A DNA stretch of 64,000 nt from Heliocidaris erythrogramma (lineage: Eukaryota > Echinodermata > Echinoidea > Camarodonta > Echinometridae). The translations under genes were made by a program, and so were the position numbers. Below are positions 43,901 through 57,800 of the stretch, piece by piece. A model generated the notes under the pieces. It was not told the origin of the DNA. It did no database searches and saw only the letters and a list, made by a program, of their open reading frames with translations. How positions within the stretch are numbered: position 1 is the first letter of the stretch; the number at the start of each line of letters is the position of its first letter. Where the stretch lies: NCBI GenBank assembly GCA_025617745.1, contig CM046868.1:15690615-15754614 (forward strand), written 5' to 3'.

Positions 43901-46900
43901 GTAGTGAGCATGCTGGTAGAAGGACCCATAGCTGGACTTGGTGGACTTCTTCTCATCAGGTGTATCAGATTTATCTGTAGTGAGAGACAGGGTAAAAATG
44001 GGAGGGGGGGGGAAAGAGGGGATGCAGGGAGGGAGGAAAGGAGAGGGAGAGAAAAGGAGAGGGAGAGAAAAGGAGAGGGAGAGAAAAAGAGCAGAGAGGG
44101 AGGGGAAGAGAGAGCGATAAATATTGGTGAATACAGTGAAAGACCTACCTAAAGGTGTGTACATGTATGTGTTTTCACATGGCTTTGTAGCAAACCAAAT
44201 GGAAGTTTTCAGCCATATCCTAGCTGATAAGCTCATCTTCGTCCAACAACTGAATGTTTGATTACTGGATACTGAACCTATCCACTGAATTTTGGACAGA
44301 ATAACAATAATATTATGAAATATCAATTCTTTTTAACACAGTTTTGACTTGTTTTAATTTTGTGGAGATATAAGGGCTTTGTTTGATGAATCTCTGTAAT
44401 GTGATTTTATGATGTCAAACAATACGTTTGTAATCCTTATATGTCATACAGAGGCTGAGGGATGGCAATTCAAAACAACGTTATCTGGGCCTTGTTTCAT
44501 AAAACTTTGTATCAGTAACAACTGCAACATTTCTGCAATAAATTTGCTCTCAGCCAATCAGATGCAAGGCTTTCAATAGCTTATAACAGTTATTGCAACT
44601 TGTCATTGATGACAAGTTTATGAAACGGGGCCCTGGTGTTGGTTTGTTGAAATTCTGTGTGGTAGCACGAAATAATCTGACGTGTCTCTGACTTGCAATC
44701 TCAGGTTACAATACAAAGATAAATGCAGATGTTACACTGCAAACAAATTTCCGAGGTAAAGTATAACACATATAAAAGACGTCCTGTACCCGGTGTAGGT
44801 TTGTTGGGGTTCTGTGGAGTGGCAGGTGATTGATCTGGTGTATCTTTGTCCCTTCCTATCTTACTCTTCCTCTTGATGGGGCTTAGAGAAGGACCAGCTG
44901 GTAGGGATGGAAGAGCAGTCTGTTGGAGAAGAAGAAATACAAATGAGAAATAATGGGTTACAGAGAGTTTTTTGTTTGTTTGTTGTTGTTTCTTTCATAA
45001 GGAAAAAGAAGTCACCTCCCGGAGTGAAATGACTGTATAAAGTAGAATGTAATAAAAAAAAAAAATTGGAATATTGTTAAATGTGGAATAGGGAAGCAAA
45101 GGGGCTATATCAATATACATGTAATATATAATACTGTAAATGCAGAAATATTCGCGATACATTAATTTTTGCGGATTTCGCGCTGTTTTCGGCGGGCGCG
45201 AATTCTAGAACTCGCGAAAATATTAGCCTGATTTCCTTCAGAACATTAATATGTGTGTGTGTGTCCAATTCATTATTGAGCATGTGTGTGTGTTTGCGCA
45301 TGCCGTATGCATTTGAATGGACTGCGTGTGTGTAAATCAATAAATGGAGTGGGTGTATACGAGCGTGTAATTATGCAGCGCGAATTTAAGAACCCGCGAA
45401 AATGTTTTGGGGTCGCTCAGCACGAAAGTTTAATCACGCGAAAATAACAGCGTTTACAATACCATAATAAAAGTACATGTACCTATATCTCTAATGATGC
45501 TAAAAATGGTACAATGGAAAGTACTACGTATTCTGTGCTGAGTTTACAAAATAAGCAAAGAATAGGAAATATAACTCTTTCTTCTTAAAAGTGCATTCAT
45601 AAACTACATGTAAGTAGCACTGTAACATTAAAAGGATGTGTAACTTTCTTGTCTGGCTGCTGACCTGTGACTTGGCAGGTTTGGGCTGGTAAGAATCAAT
45701 AAAAGGAACAATATTTTGCGTCACATTTACCTGAGACTCACAGAACAAATACTCACACTAACCCTTTTCAAAGAGCATTAAATACAGTGTAAGTGGGACT
45801 GTGATAATAGAAGAAGCCACAATATCATTTCCAGCTTGCTACACACCTGTGACTTTGCTGGACCAGGCTGGTGGTTATCGATCACATGACTGAAGATGCT
45901 GACAAGGCGCGTGACATGGAGCAAGACCTGCTCCACGATGGGAACCAGGAGCCGATTGTTGAGACACTGCCAACTCTCTCCGCTCCCCTCTGCCTCCTGG
46001 GATGGAGAGGTGGCAGGAGAAGCCTTCGTCTTGGTGGAGCCGCTCTTGAGAGAGTTGGCAGCAGCACCTGTCAGAGGTTAGGATAAGTTTAGGAAACCAA
46101 TTTTTATTTTTCAATTACATTTCACTCTTCAGAAAAAAACATTCGTAGAAAAAACAGATTTGACAACTTGTCTATAAAACAATACAAAGCAATGACACAA
46201 TATTACAGTTCTGAGAATGAAGGGTCAACAAGCAAGTGTAAATAACCTCTTAGTCTGTTGACCCCTAAATCAATAATTTTTCAACTTAAACTTTTAACTT
46301 TTGAACCTGATTTAATCCAACATTAAACTACAGTCAAACCTGTCTATAGCGGCCACCGAAGGGAAACGGAAAAAGTGGCCGCTATAGACAGGTCGGCGGC
46401 CATTTTTAATTTTTGCACATACATCACTTATAGTGTACATGTATCCATATATATCACTTAGGAAAACAAGCTATAGATCTACAGATTTGACGTATAACAT
46501 GTCATATGATATATAAAATGCCAAAATAATGTGCTTTGTTGTCAATAAATGAGAAAAACAATAGATATACGAGCAATCTCTGTAAAATGAATTTTCCCTC
46601 AAATTACCACGTACGTAGTCGCCCGCGGTAGACTGCTGTTCTTGATTTTTATAGTCTAAAAACGATGTCTAATCATGCTTTTGCTTCCTGTCAAAAAATT
46701 ACATTAATAAGTTATCTTTTGAATAAAATCATGCAATCAATTTTCATTCAATAAATATTTGCCTTTTGAATGGTTTAAAAGAAGTTTTAACTGTTTTTGA
46801 GAACAGGCGATAGAAGGTGCTCGATTGATTCGTTGAAAGTGCGAACGTCGACAGTGGATCGCTGGTGGATGAGTTTTCCTGCCTTTTTTCAGGACAATTT

Positions 46901-49900
46901 AGCACATGAAATTGTTATTATTGATCCTTAAAAAAATAATAGCTGGGTAGGATTTTATTATTTTCACTTTCTAAAAAAATCACTCCTTTATTATTTTTTT
47001 CGATAGCTTTAACCCTTTAAATTTTTTTTTTATAAATGTTTTAAAAATAAAAATTAATATTGAAGTGTACGAGCCTGTGCTATTGCGCAATGGCGATCGC
47101 TATCAATGCCGACCGTGATAGCTTATTAAGAGAACAATACAGGTGCAGGAGATCGCAGCTGGATGGTGCGAAGATTACGTAAATGAACAATACTAGTGCT
47201 TAATTCTTACTAAAAAGACTTTTAATCTCTAATTAGTCGGCAATGTGGTAAAATTTTTAGATCTTCTTGGCCATTGTAGAATCTATTCACGACGTTTGTG
47301 TGAGAGTGTGACTGAGCTAGGACTCGGTAAACACATTGCGGCTTTATTATGCCTAACTTTTCACGGCAAAAACTACTTTTTGTGCATGAAGCTACGGCTC
47401 GACTCAATATTGGTGGCCGCTATATGCGGTCAGATATTGACCGAGGGATACATAATGGGTGGCCGCTGGCCGCGTTAGGCAGGTGACCGCTATATGCAGG
47501 TGGCCGCTATAGACAGGTGGTCGTTAAGACAGGTTTGACTGTATTTAGAATGCATGTCAAATAGAAATTAAACTTGGCGACAACATTCAATTTATGACAC
47601 TGCATGAGAATAGTGTTTCCTATAGATTACCACAGCCTTTAGTTTTACTTTGCTTAAGTACATGTACATCATTTATTGCTTATGAGTATTGAAATTCACA
47701 CAATCAACACTTACATGGGTACCATCCTATTTAAAAACATTCATGACAAAACACTTAATTTCCAAGGTTTGATTACCATAAAAAAGTACCTCATCTGCAC
47801 TACTTGAGAGCTGGCATTCTTCTAAGATATTTCATTCCTCTGAACATCTGAAAACTATTTTCCATGATTCCAACATTACTTATGATAAAAGCCAAAGATG
47901 CTTATCTATCTGCTCACCTAGAAGTAGATTGGTTGCCAATTGAAGCATGTCATGTTGGGCTGCCAGGTCCAGCATAGCTACGGAGGAGGTGAGAAGAGCG
48001 ACAATGACAGGTAGACTCCCGCATCCAGTCCCTCCAGCCAGCTCCTCAGCACTGACCCCACTACCTGTGCTCCCAATGCTAGGGAAATAACAGAAAGGAA
48101 ACGTCTAGTTAATTAATAGAGTCTATTTTGTGAGAAATAAATCATATTTCATTTTCATGAAATGATATGTTTTTGCCAAATGAGTCATTCTATTACAGCA
48201 ATCATATCCACAATGGTACAAGCAGTTGTGGTGGTGCAGTGGTGGGGAGTACAGTGCCCCTCTTTTTTTTTCTAAGCAAAAACATAATGCCCTTTTCATT
48301 ACTAAATGTGCCCCTTTACACTACTAAAAACTGCAACTTGCCACTGTTTAAATAGGCCGGGGCGGTCATCCGGGTACTTTCGTTCAATGCCATTGACAAC
48401 CGATAAAAACACAGAGATTCTTGCATGATCAGCAGACCATCAAACATGGCTCGCTCGACCGAATCATCGACCAGCACAATGCCGAAGCTCATGGGCCTGA
48501 TAGAGTCAAAAGCTGTTACCAGGTTGTGTGATCAGCATTCGAGCAGGATTCGAGCAAGCACGAATATTGTTTTCATAGCTCTAAGGGTTGCTAACCGGAA
48601 GTTATGTAAGCCCGCCCCAACCTATAGAAGGAATCCTTGCACTATACAAAAGGAACAATTTCAACTTCAATTACACCCGCTCAACAACTTTTTTAACAAA
48701 GGAGCCCTATCAAACTCATAAAAATTTCCTCTTCACCACTACCAATATCCTTTTGTATTATCAAAAATTGCCCTTTTAATCTATTTAATTGTACCCTTAC
48801 AACACTCTAGGAATGGACATACTAAACCATGTGACAGCACTCAAATTCAAATTCATTAATTTCCGCATAAATCGATGTAATATAACATTTGTTACAATTC
48901 GCAAACAGAAAGAAACAAGATGAATGCGACTGCGTCTCCTATATGCCTCCGCCTAAATTCAGTTGATGGCTCAAACTCTTCTAGAAATATTTGATAACGA
49001 GGCTAAAAACCAGTAATTACATGTAATTACATGTAATTTTATGTAAATTGACCTCTGTGACCTCTGACCTTTGACCTACTTACCCCAAAATCTAATCAGT
49101 TCATCTTTCTATGGGGATACATACTGGTACCAAGTTTGAAGTTCTTGAGATATCGCGGTAACGGTGCTAAAAACCAAGAATTTCATGTAATTTCATGTAA
49201 ATTGACCTCTGTGACCTCTGACCTTTGACCTACTTACCCCAAAATCTAATCAGTTCATTTTTCTATGGGGATACATACTGGTACCAAGTTTGAAGTTCTC
49301 ACCTCAGATAGTTCTTGAGATATCGCGGTAACGGTGCTAAAAACCAGGAATTCCATGTAATTTCATGTCAATTGACCTCTGTGACATCTGAACTTTGACC
49401 TACCTACCCCAAAATCTAATCAGTTCATCTTTCTATGGGGATACATACTGGTACCAAGTTTGAAGTTCTCACCTCAAACAGTTCTTGAGATATCGCGGTA
49501 ACGGTGCTAAAAACCAAGAATTTCATGTAATTTCATGTAAATTGACCTCTGACCTTTGACCTCCTTACCCCAAAATCTAATCAGTTCATCTTTCTATGGG
49601 GATACATACTGGTACCAAGTTTGAAGTTCTCACCTCAGATAGTTCTTGAGATATCGTGGTAACGGTGCTAAAAACCAAGAATTTTTATGTAATTTCATGT
49701 ATTACCTCTGTGACCTCTGACCTTTGACCTACTTACCCCAAAATCTAATCAGTTCATCTTCGTATAGGGAAACATACTAGTACCAAGTTTGAAGTTCTTA
49801 CCTCAAATGATTCTTCAGATATCGTGGTAACGGTGCTAAAAACCAAGAATTTTTATGTAATTTCATGTAAATTGACCTCTGTGACCTCTGACCTTTGACC

Positions 49901-51539
49901 TACTTACCCCAAAATCTAATCAGTTCATCTTCGTACGGGGATACATACTAGTACCAAGTTTGAGGTTCCTACCTCAAATGATTCTTCAGATATCGCGGTA
50001 ACGAGAAGTGGGACGGACGGACGCACGGACGGACAACCCGAAAACATAATGCCTCCGGCACCCACCTTCGGTGGGCGGAGGCATAAAAAATTACATAATG
50101 TACATGTATACATGTAGAAGATAGACAGCAGACTTTGTAGAACTACAAATATGTGTTCAAATCTCACAACAGCAAAACTTGGTCCCACCTGGAACTTGCT
50201 GCGAGAGATTCAGATGCAGAATTTATGACGACTTTTGCTTATGGAACTATTCTTCTGAAATTTGGAGGGTGGGTACAATTACATCAGTCGTAAAAGTGAA
50301 GTCCACTCTCGGCGACTGATAACACCTGTTAATTGAGCAAATACATGTAGATGAATGGTGTCAGAATCCCCATGAAAATCCCCCATTATGTGTCTTTAAG
50401 TATTTACCTTGTGCCTGAACCTCCTTTGTACGTAAGACTGCTCTGTCTCTGTAGCTTAGGATGGCTGCTGTCATGAGAGCGAGACAGAGATGAGAGATTC
50501 TGAGAACAACCCCAAGCGCTGGGATGCACAGTCACTGGGAATCTGCTCGACAGGCTGGCTAAGGCTCGTACACACCCATACTGGATCAGGAATACAAAGA
50601 AAACGTTCATGTAAGCTTGTATACTCACAAACATCGTTTATAACAAAATATCATTATATATATCTGTCAAATAATTTAAATATCAAATATGGTATGTAAA
50701 GGTTCTGCATTGTAACAGGAATCTTTAGTATTCTGAAGTGTTACCAAGGTTTTTAATGTATATATTTCTAGAGTACTGTACATGTTTCTTAAGTATATAT
50801 AAATGTGTCATCTTTAGTGTTGTCTTTAATACACCATAAGTACACCAGAGACTATAACTGTATATTGCATTCTTTGCGATAATTTCATATGCTCCTTCCG
50901 AATCTTTTCCTGTTTTCTAAGAGAAAAAAAAGATGAAAAAAAAAATACAAAGAGCTCACTGCCTACAAATTACTTAACATATTGCCTACAAGAACCAGAT
51001 GACTCCTGTATTAAGCCTATGTGATTGAGAAAAGCCAGTAGTCAACCAGTTAACTGTATACAAAGAGAGAAGAATAGTTATATCTTATCATTGTGGTACA
51101 AAGAAAAGAAATTAGAATTTGACTCACGGTGCTGTATCTGGACATGGTGTTACTCATAACTTCAAAGAGAACAGCCACCATCCTGGAGAGGGCTGATTCA
51201 GAGAACGCACATCCTCCCTCTGGAGATCTGCTGTGGAACACTGGCAGTGCCTCCATGGTGGCTGTGATGGCCGGCGTGTAGGGCTGGAGGTCCCTCATGA
51301 CAGGGTCCAGGTAGCGGGACACATGGACCTTGGCCAGGGATGAGATCGACTCCTGGTGGGGTTGGTCCACTGGGTAGAACATCCTTGGTACAAGTCTAGA
51401 TACAAACGGATGGATTAATTAAAGTAAGTTCAAAGAAGTCAGTTTTGCCTAACTGTACATGTACCAATGTTTTGCAACATTTAACATGTATACAGTGCAC
51501 TTTAAGGCTATCACATGAAATTAGAAAATAATGTGAAAT

Positions 51540-51584
<45 letters not shown>

Positions 51585-51801
51585 TGTGTGTGTGAGTGTG
51601 TGTGTGTGTGCGTTTGTTTAGCATTATGTCCGAGGACATTTTCGGACAGAGAACAAAAAAAAAATCATGACAACAATGGTCCTCGGAAGCCGGACAATAG
51701 TCCTCGAACGTCGAACAATGAATTTATGCCTTATTCCGTCGACTGTCCGAGGACGAGTAACAATAGAGGAACAATAGTTGTCCTCGGAAGTAAAGCCATG
51801 T

Positions 51802-51866
<65 letters not shown>

Positions 51867-54800
51867 GGAGAGGAAGAGAGGGAAAGTGGGCTCTGGATAA
51901 AAATACAATCATTCAAAATCATGGACTGACAATCAAATCACAGCGGTACAAAGTAGGGGAAGAAGAAGAGAAAATTAAAATAAAAGGGCAAATACAACCA
52001 TGTAAAGAGAGGAAAGAGAGATTTTAAAAAAAGATAGAGAGGGAGACAGAAAGAGAAGGAGAGAGAGAAAGGAAGAGAGAGAGAGACAGAGAGCGAAAGA
52101 GAGTGAGGGGGAAATACAGTGACTTACTTGGCGAGTGCCTCTCCAGCAGCGGTTCTGACCCTGCCATCTTCACTTCCAAGGAGCTTGAGAACCACCTCCT
52201 CTAGGACTACTCTTTGAATGTCTTCTTTCTGCTCAAACAAACCCAAATAAAGAAGTTAAGAGGAACTAACAATAAAGAAGACAACATAAACAAAAGTATA
52301 TACAATCATTTTATACATTATGACCCATTAAGAGGCTTTATTTTCAGACAGGCTTTTTCAAGCTTCAGAAGGAATCCCCTCGGTTCCTTTTTATTCTTGT
52401 CACTGCCACCAACCTGGAACACGAAAATAATCTCCTGAGAGTTTAGGGGTTGTAAATTAGTTGAGATAATACCATTAAACAGCAGTATAATGTTGGTAAT
52501 AATTTTCGAAGTGAAGATACAGTACATGAGATGTTTGTTTAAAAATTGTTGCCTTTGTTTTCACAATGTGTTTTTATATATAGCATCCAGAAATATGACA
52601 GTTTCATTAGGCATTATCCAAATCTGCTTAACATTTAGACATTTACCATGAATGTGTATCCTCTCTTCAATTCTTCCACTTTCCGGGCCTCAAGATAGTG
52701 CAGCAGTCTGAACATATGGGAATAAATTTAAGAAATACATGTAGAAAGAGAAACAGAGATCATAGATGACGAACAGATATACATGTATATATGTAATGAG
52801 ATAAAGGAAAAAACAATATTATTTCGTCCTAATGGACGGTAAGTCACTTCTTTTCCATTGCCAAAGTACTACAAAAGAGTGCCTGTTGTGACGCGCATTA
52901 TCCAATCCACATATTTTTCCAGCTATGTCCCTGGCCATTTTGAATGACATTTTGTAGAAGCATCACTTTCTCAAATTTCATGAATTGTAATAGGATCGCA
53001 AATTAAAAAACACAAGAAAAAGAGCTAGCAAACATCTGTTGTAAGAAGCCCATGTAAATTATGGAGAAATCAAGAACTTGCAGAAATATATGTGTCGCTG
53101 TCAGATCCCAAAATACCTGTAAACAAAAATACCAGTTTAAAAGTTATTTGAGAAGTTACTTGCATTGCAAAATACATTCATATGTAGCCATAGTACAGTG
53201 TACATCTCCAACATAAATTCTTTAGTTCTCATTGGTCATTTACTTATTTATTTATTTATTTGTTTATTTACTTACTTGAAGTCAAACCCACTGATCACTT
53301 CCAGCAGCTCCACTTGGACCAACCAATAGGTGGTGCTGCTCAGTTTTAAGAGGTCATAGGACAAAACTAGACCAAGGTTACCATGACAACTTCTGCATAG
53401 CTCTTGAAGGCACATCTGTATAAAGACACAAAACAATTCAAAAATTCTAAGTAGAAGTACATGTCAAAGTACTGATATTTAAATTAAATATAATCTGGTG
53501 AACTGGACTTTTGAAGTTTGTGATAATCAGTATGGGAACAAAAGAATGATTGGTATATTATCCCCATACTGGTGAAAAAAACATTTCAGTAAAGCAATTT
53601 ATGTTCTTCTTTATTGCAGCTGGTGTTCTTCATAAAATGTCTCTGTCACCACCTACATGTACATTTATGCAGCCTTCATCAATAAGGAGGGGTGATTTTC
53701 ACAAGATTAGAAAAACCAAATCTATTTGGCATAACATCTTACACACATACATGTATATGTATATGCTGCATTCCGCCTTCTGAATACTGATTGTACAATT
53801 GTACATTTAGTTGGTCTGCGACCTAAGGCAGGCTACAGATGACACTAGATAAGACATTGGCCATGTGGATGCCAGAAACATGACTGAATGGAACAGGACC
53901 TTCAAGGAAAGACCCAACCCACTGTTTGGGGGAGGGGGGAGTGACAAAAAATGAAGACAATAAGGAGGAGTAGGAGATGGAGGAATGATGGTGATGATGA
54001 AAATGTTGCTGTCGATGATGATGATCAGTGGCGGATCCAGGGGATTGTGCCTCCCCCCCCCCCCCCCTTTTAGAACGAAAACACTTTTTTTTTTTGGCTT
54101 GTCAGAGAATAGACCTGTTTACTAAGTTATTCAAATTTTATGCATACTTTTGAAACAAAGGTTGTTCTTGACAACCTGAAAGCTTGCCAGAGGCTTGTCA
54201 GACATAGCAACAAGTAATGTATGCAAACTGGATTCCAAGTATTGTAGTTCATTCATTAATAACAGGTTAATGGAATACCTCGTTACTAGGTCCCCAGGAA
54301 AGAAACATCCATAAATTTGAATCACTTAGTAAACAGGTCTATTATGGAGGGAAACTGGGCCCACATAACCCCCCCCCCCCCCCCTCTGAGCAAATTTTGG
54401 AGGGTCTTTTGGAGGGTCTACCTTTTCCAAAAGTTGACAAGCCTGCATTTGTGTGCCCCCCCCTTATACAAAATCCTGGATCCGCCCCTGAAGATGATGA
54501 TGATGATGATGATAATTATGATAATGACGATGATTACAATAATGATAATATGATCATCAAGATAATGATGATAATGATGATGATGATCAAGATGATGATA
54601 ATGATGAGGATGATGATAATACTAATGGCAATGACAATGACTTGTATATCTATAGTTGACTTGCCTTGGTAGCTTGACATAGACTTCTTGCAGTGACTGA
54701 GGAGTCATCAGTGACTGCTGAAGAGACCAGGGACACCAGATACTCAATGCTTACTGGATCTACAAAAAACAAACACTTTCTTGTTTATTATGGATTTGCG

Positions 54801-57800
54801 ATTGATCCATACTTAATATCAATCACAACTCCTAACATAAGAAATAGTCTATTATAACTCTCCGATCAATTGGAGGATATGTAATTGATTCTAATAAATC
54901 AAAATTCTTTATAGGGCCAAGATATCAATATTAGACATTAGCATTTGCTAATGCTTGACATGGAACTGCAAACATTGCACTGATAGGGATATCAGGTTCT
55001 CTTGTCTTTGTCGTCCACCGAAGAATAGACATCCAGAGAGACCTGGCAACATAAATTCTTATTATCATTATTATCACCACTTCAGTGTGAGACTTATTAC
55101 ATCATCTTATTGTTGCCAAGAAGAGCATTTACTATTCTGCATAGACAAAAATAGTCACAATAAATTCCAAGATTAACTCTACTAACTCTACACAGAGTCA
55201 TAACTACCTGTATTGGTTTCTCCACATATCTGCCAGCACCAGTCAGTATACTCGTAGTTAGACTCTACCAAGGAGGCCTTCAGCAGTTGACCAATCAGCA
55301 GTAAGGTTTGTCCTCTCAGCTGGGGGTCCGAGTGACCCACATACAGCAAGAGGTCACGGATGAACTGCTCATCTGTCGATTGAAATAATTGGAATTTTCA
55401 TTCATTCATTCATTCATTCATTCATTCACTTACTCATTTCACTCATTTATTAATTTGTTTAATTATTCAATAATTCAATCATTTGTCCATTTGTCCATTC
55501 ATTCATTCATTTTGTCTATTCTTAAATGACATTTGTATGATGTGTAACTTTTACATTTAAACAAAACTACTTCACCAATTTATCATTTCAGCTGGTGTGT
55601 CATTCGTTCCAAAGTGGACTTTTCTTCAGTAAGTGAATATCCTTTATCATACATGATATAAAATCTTTTTTTAATTTCCACATTTAGTATTCCCAGTATT
55701 ACAGCCAACATAAAAGCCTACATGTACTATCTATAGTTCCTACCAAAGAATTTCTTTTATGGGGCACTTCTAAGAATCACCAGTAACCAAAAGTTACTAA
55801 ATTCATGCCCCAAGGAAAGAGGGATGCACACAACTCTTGTTAGTTGGTCAAAATTAAGTCAAAACATTATAATGAAGATATCTCAACAATCATTTTTCAC
55901 ATGTGAAATTATTCATTTCTGCTAAATTAGAATTGAAATAATGTAATTTCTGCTCATTTTTGCCAAGCTTTCTTGGGTGAACATAAATTTGGTTAGCTTT
56001 ACTATACATTTTAGGAGCATGTAAAATATCACCACTGATCTATCAAGGAACAAAAATGAAGCAAGATCTACAGAGTAGCATTATCCTAATAGGCTATGTG
56101 CTAACCTTCCACTTTTCCTCCTCCTTCTGAAGCTTTGAAGAGACGGTCAAAGAAAAGCCTTGGGCACATGCCAATGATGTGACCAGCACAGCCCATGGCC
56201 AGTACCTTCACACTGACCCTAGCCTTGCGGTCTGGGATTAGTGAGCCCTGGTAGCCAGTCAGGAGGAAAGAGCTAGACAGTAGGCGTAAGAGATGACGCA
56301 GGGGTAGGTCCTCATCAGTATAGCATCCTGTAACAGAGAGAAATAATAATAAATTATTCTTGAATATATCCAACATATTGTGCATTAAATGCACTAATTT
56401 GCTCGTGCACCGAGTGTAATTGCCTGCGTAAATTAATGATAACAGCTGCCAGCCAATCAAGGCTCTCAAAGAATTGGCCTAAGTGTGCAAGCAAGCTGTC
56501 TTAGACTGGAGGTTACATGCTTAGCCAACAATTCAACTGAATACCGAAGTTGGCTAATTACTTTATCTGAGCAAAAAACTGAGTAAAATCAACATGTATT
56601 ATTTGTGCCTTGAACTATCAACCACACCTACTCACCAATATCTCCAGCTCTGAACTTCACTTCAACGTCAGGTGAGCCTTCATCAATGGTGGCTGTCCTT
56701 TCTCGTATAGGACTGATATCATCTGTGTCTCCTGGACTGTCCAAGACCTCATCACTAGAGGGTGTTGTGGCGGCGTAATCTTCTGCCTCGACCCCTTGCT
56801 CTACCTCCTCTCCACCATTCTCCATCACACCCTCTGGCCCTTCCCTTCCAACATCACCTGAATTGTACTCCACACCGCCAATCGCCATGTTTGAGTAATC
56901 AGATGTTCCGTCATCCACGATGAGCTCTGAAGTCTCACCCTCAAGATCTGCAAGACTGGCATTGCCCTGGTCACCAAAAGCAGAGAGATCACGGGAGGTG
57001 CGATCTGGGGTGTCGGTGTAGAGAGAGGAGGGAATAGACTCCAGACTGGTGGCTGAGTAAGGGGTGGAGGTGGGCGTGGTGGCTAGACCAGAAGATGAGG
57101 TCTCTGAAGGTGCCGATCCGGAGTACTGGTCTTCATCGAGGCCTGAGTCGGATGTGAAGGTGCTTCCTTCTTCTGCTTCTGTTGTTGCTCCAGCAGGCCC
57201 TTCACCATCCTTTGGTGACCCCTTCTCCTTATCTTCATAGATGCTGACTTTTGCAATCCCCTTCTTGGTCATCAGGATATCTAGTAATGGTTTGGGAGGG
57301 TCCTTCAAGAGTTGCTGAAGGGCATCAAGCGTGGCGGTCAGTACATTGTGATCAGCATGCCTGGTGCAGTGGATCAAGTACTCATAGATCTATTCCAATA
57401 CAAAAGAGAGAAAGAGAAAGGGGAGAAAAGGAAGCACAAATATTATGAACCTTAAGAATTATGCGCCCCTATCCGCAGGGTAAAGTGCTTTAGAAATGTA
57501 CTTTTTTGAGAGTTTAAAATTTGAAAATTTTCTAAACTCAGTCGCTTTGGTCCCTTGCATATAATGTTGTTTCAGGATCTCATATTTTCAGCGCCCTAAT
57601 AGGATATAATTCATAAAGTGTTTTTAAAGGATTCAAAATTTGAAGGAAACAAATAATTCTTGTTGCTTTACTCCCTATGGCATAAGTTTCATCTGCTTCT
57701 GTAAATACTATTCCCCCAATCTAGGATAAAGCATATAAAATAGTGTTTTTTGCCCCAGGCAACATAATCCTAAGATATGCCACTGATTTCAAGGTAAAAA

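Noticed and set aside
45875-46114. Two alternative minus frames over exon 17
   Set aside because: Only the third frame matches HTT and keeps phase with exons 16 and 18.
51624-51922. Thr/His- and Ser-rich minus frames
   Set aside because: Translations of TG and GA microsatellites.
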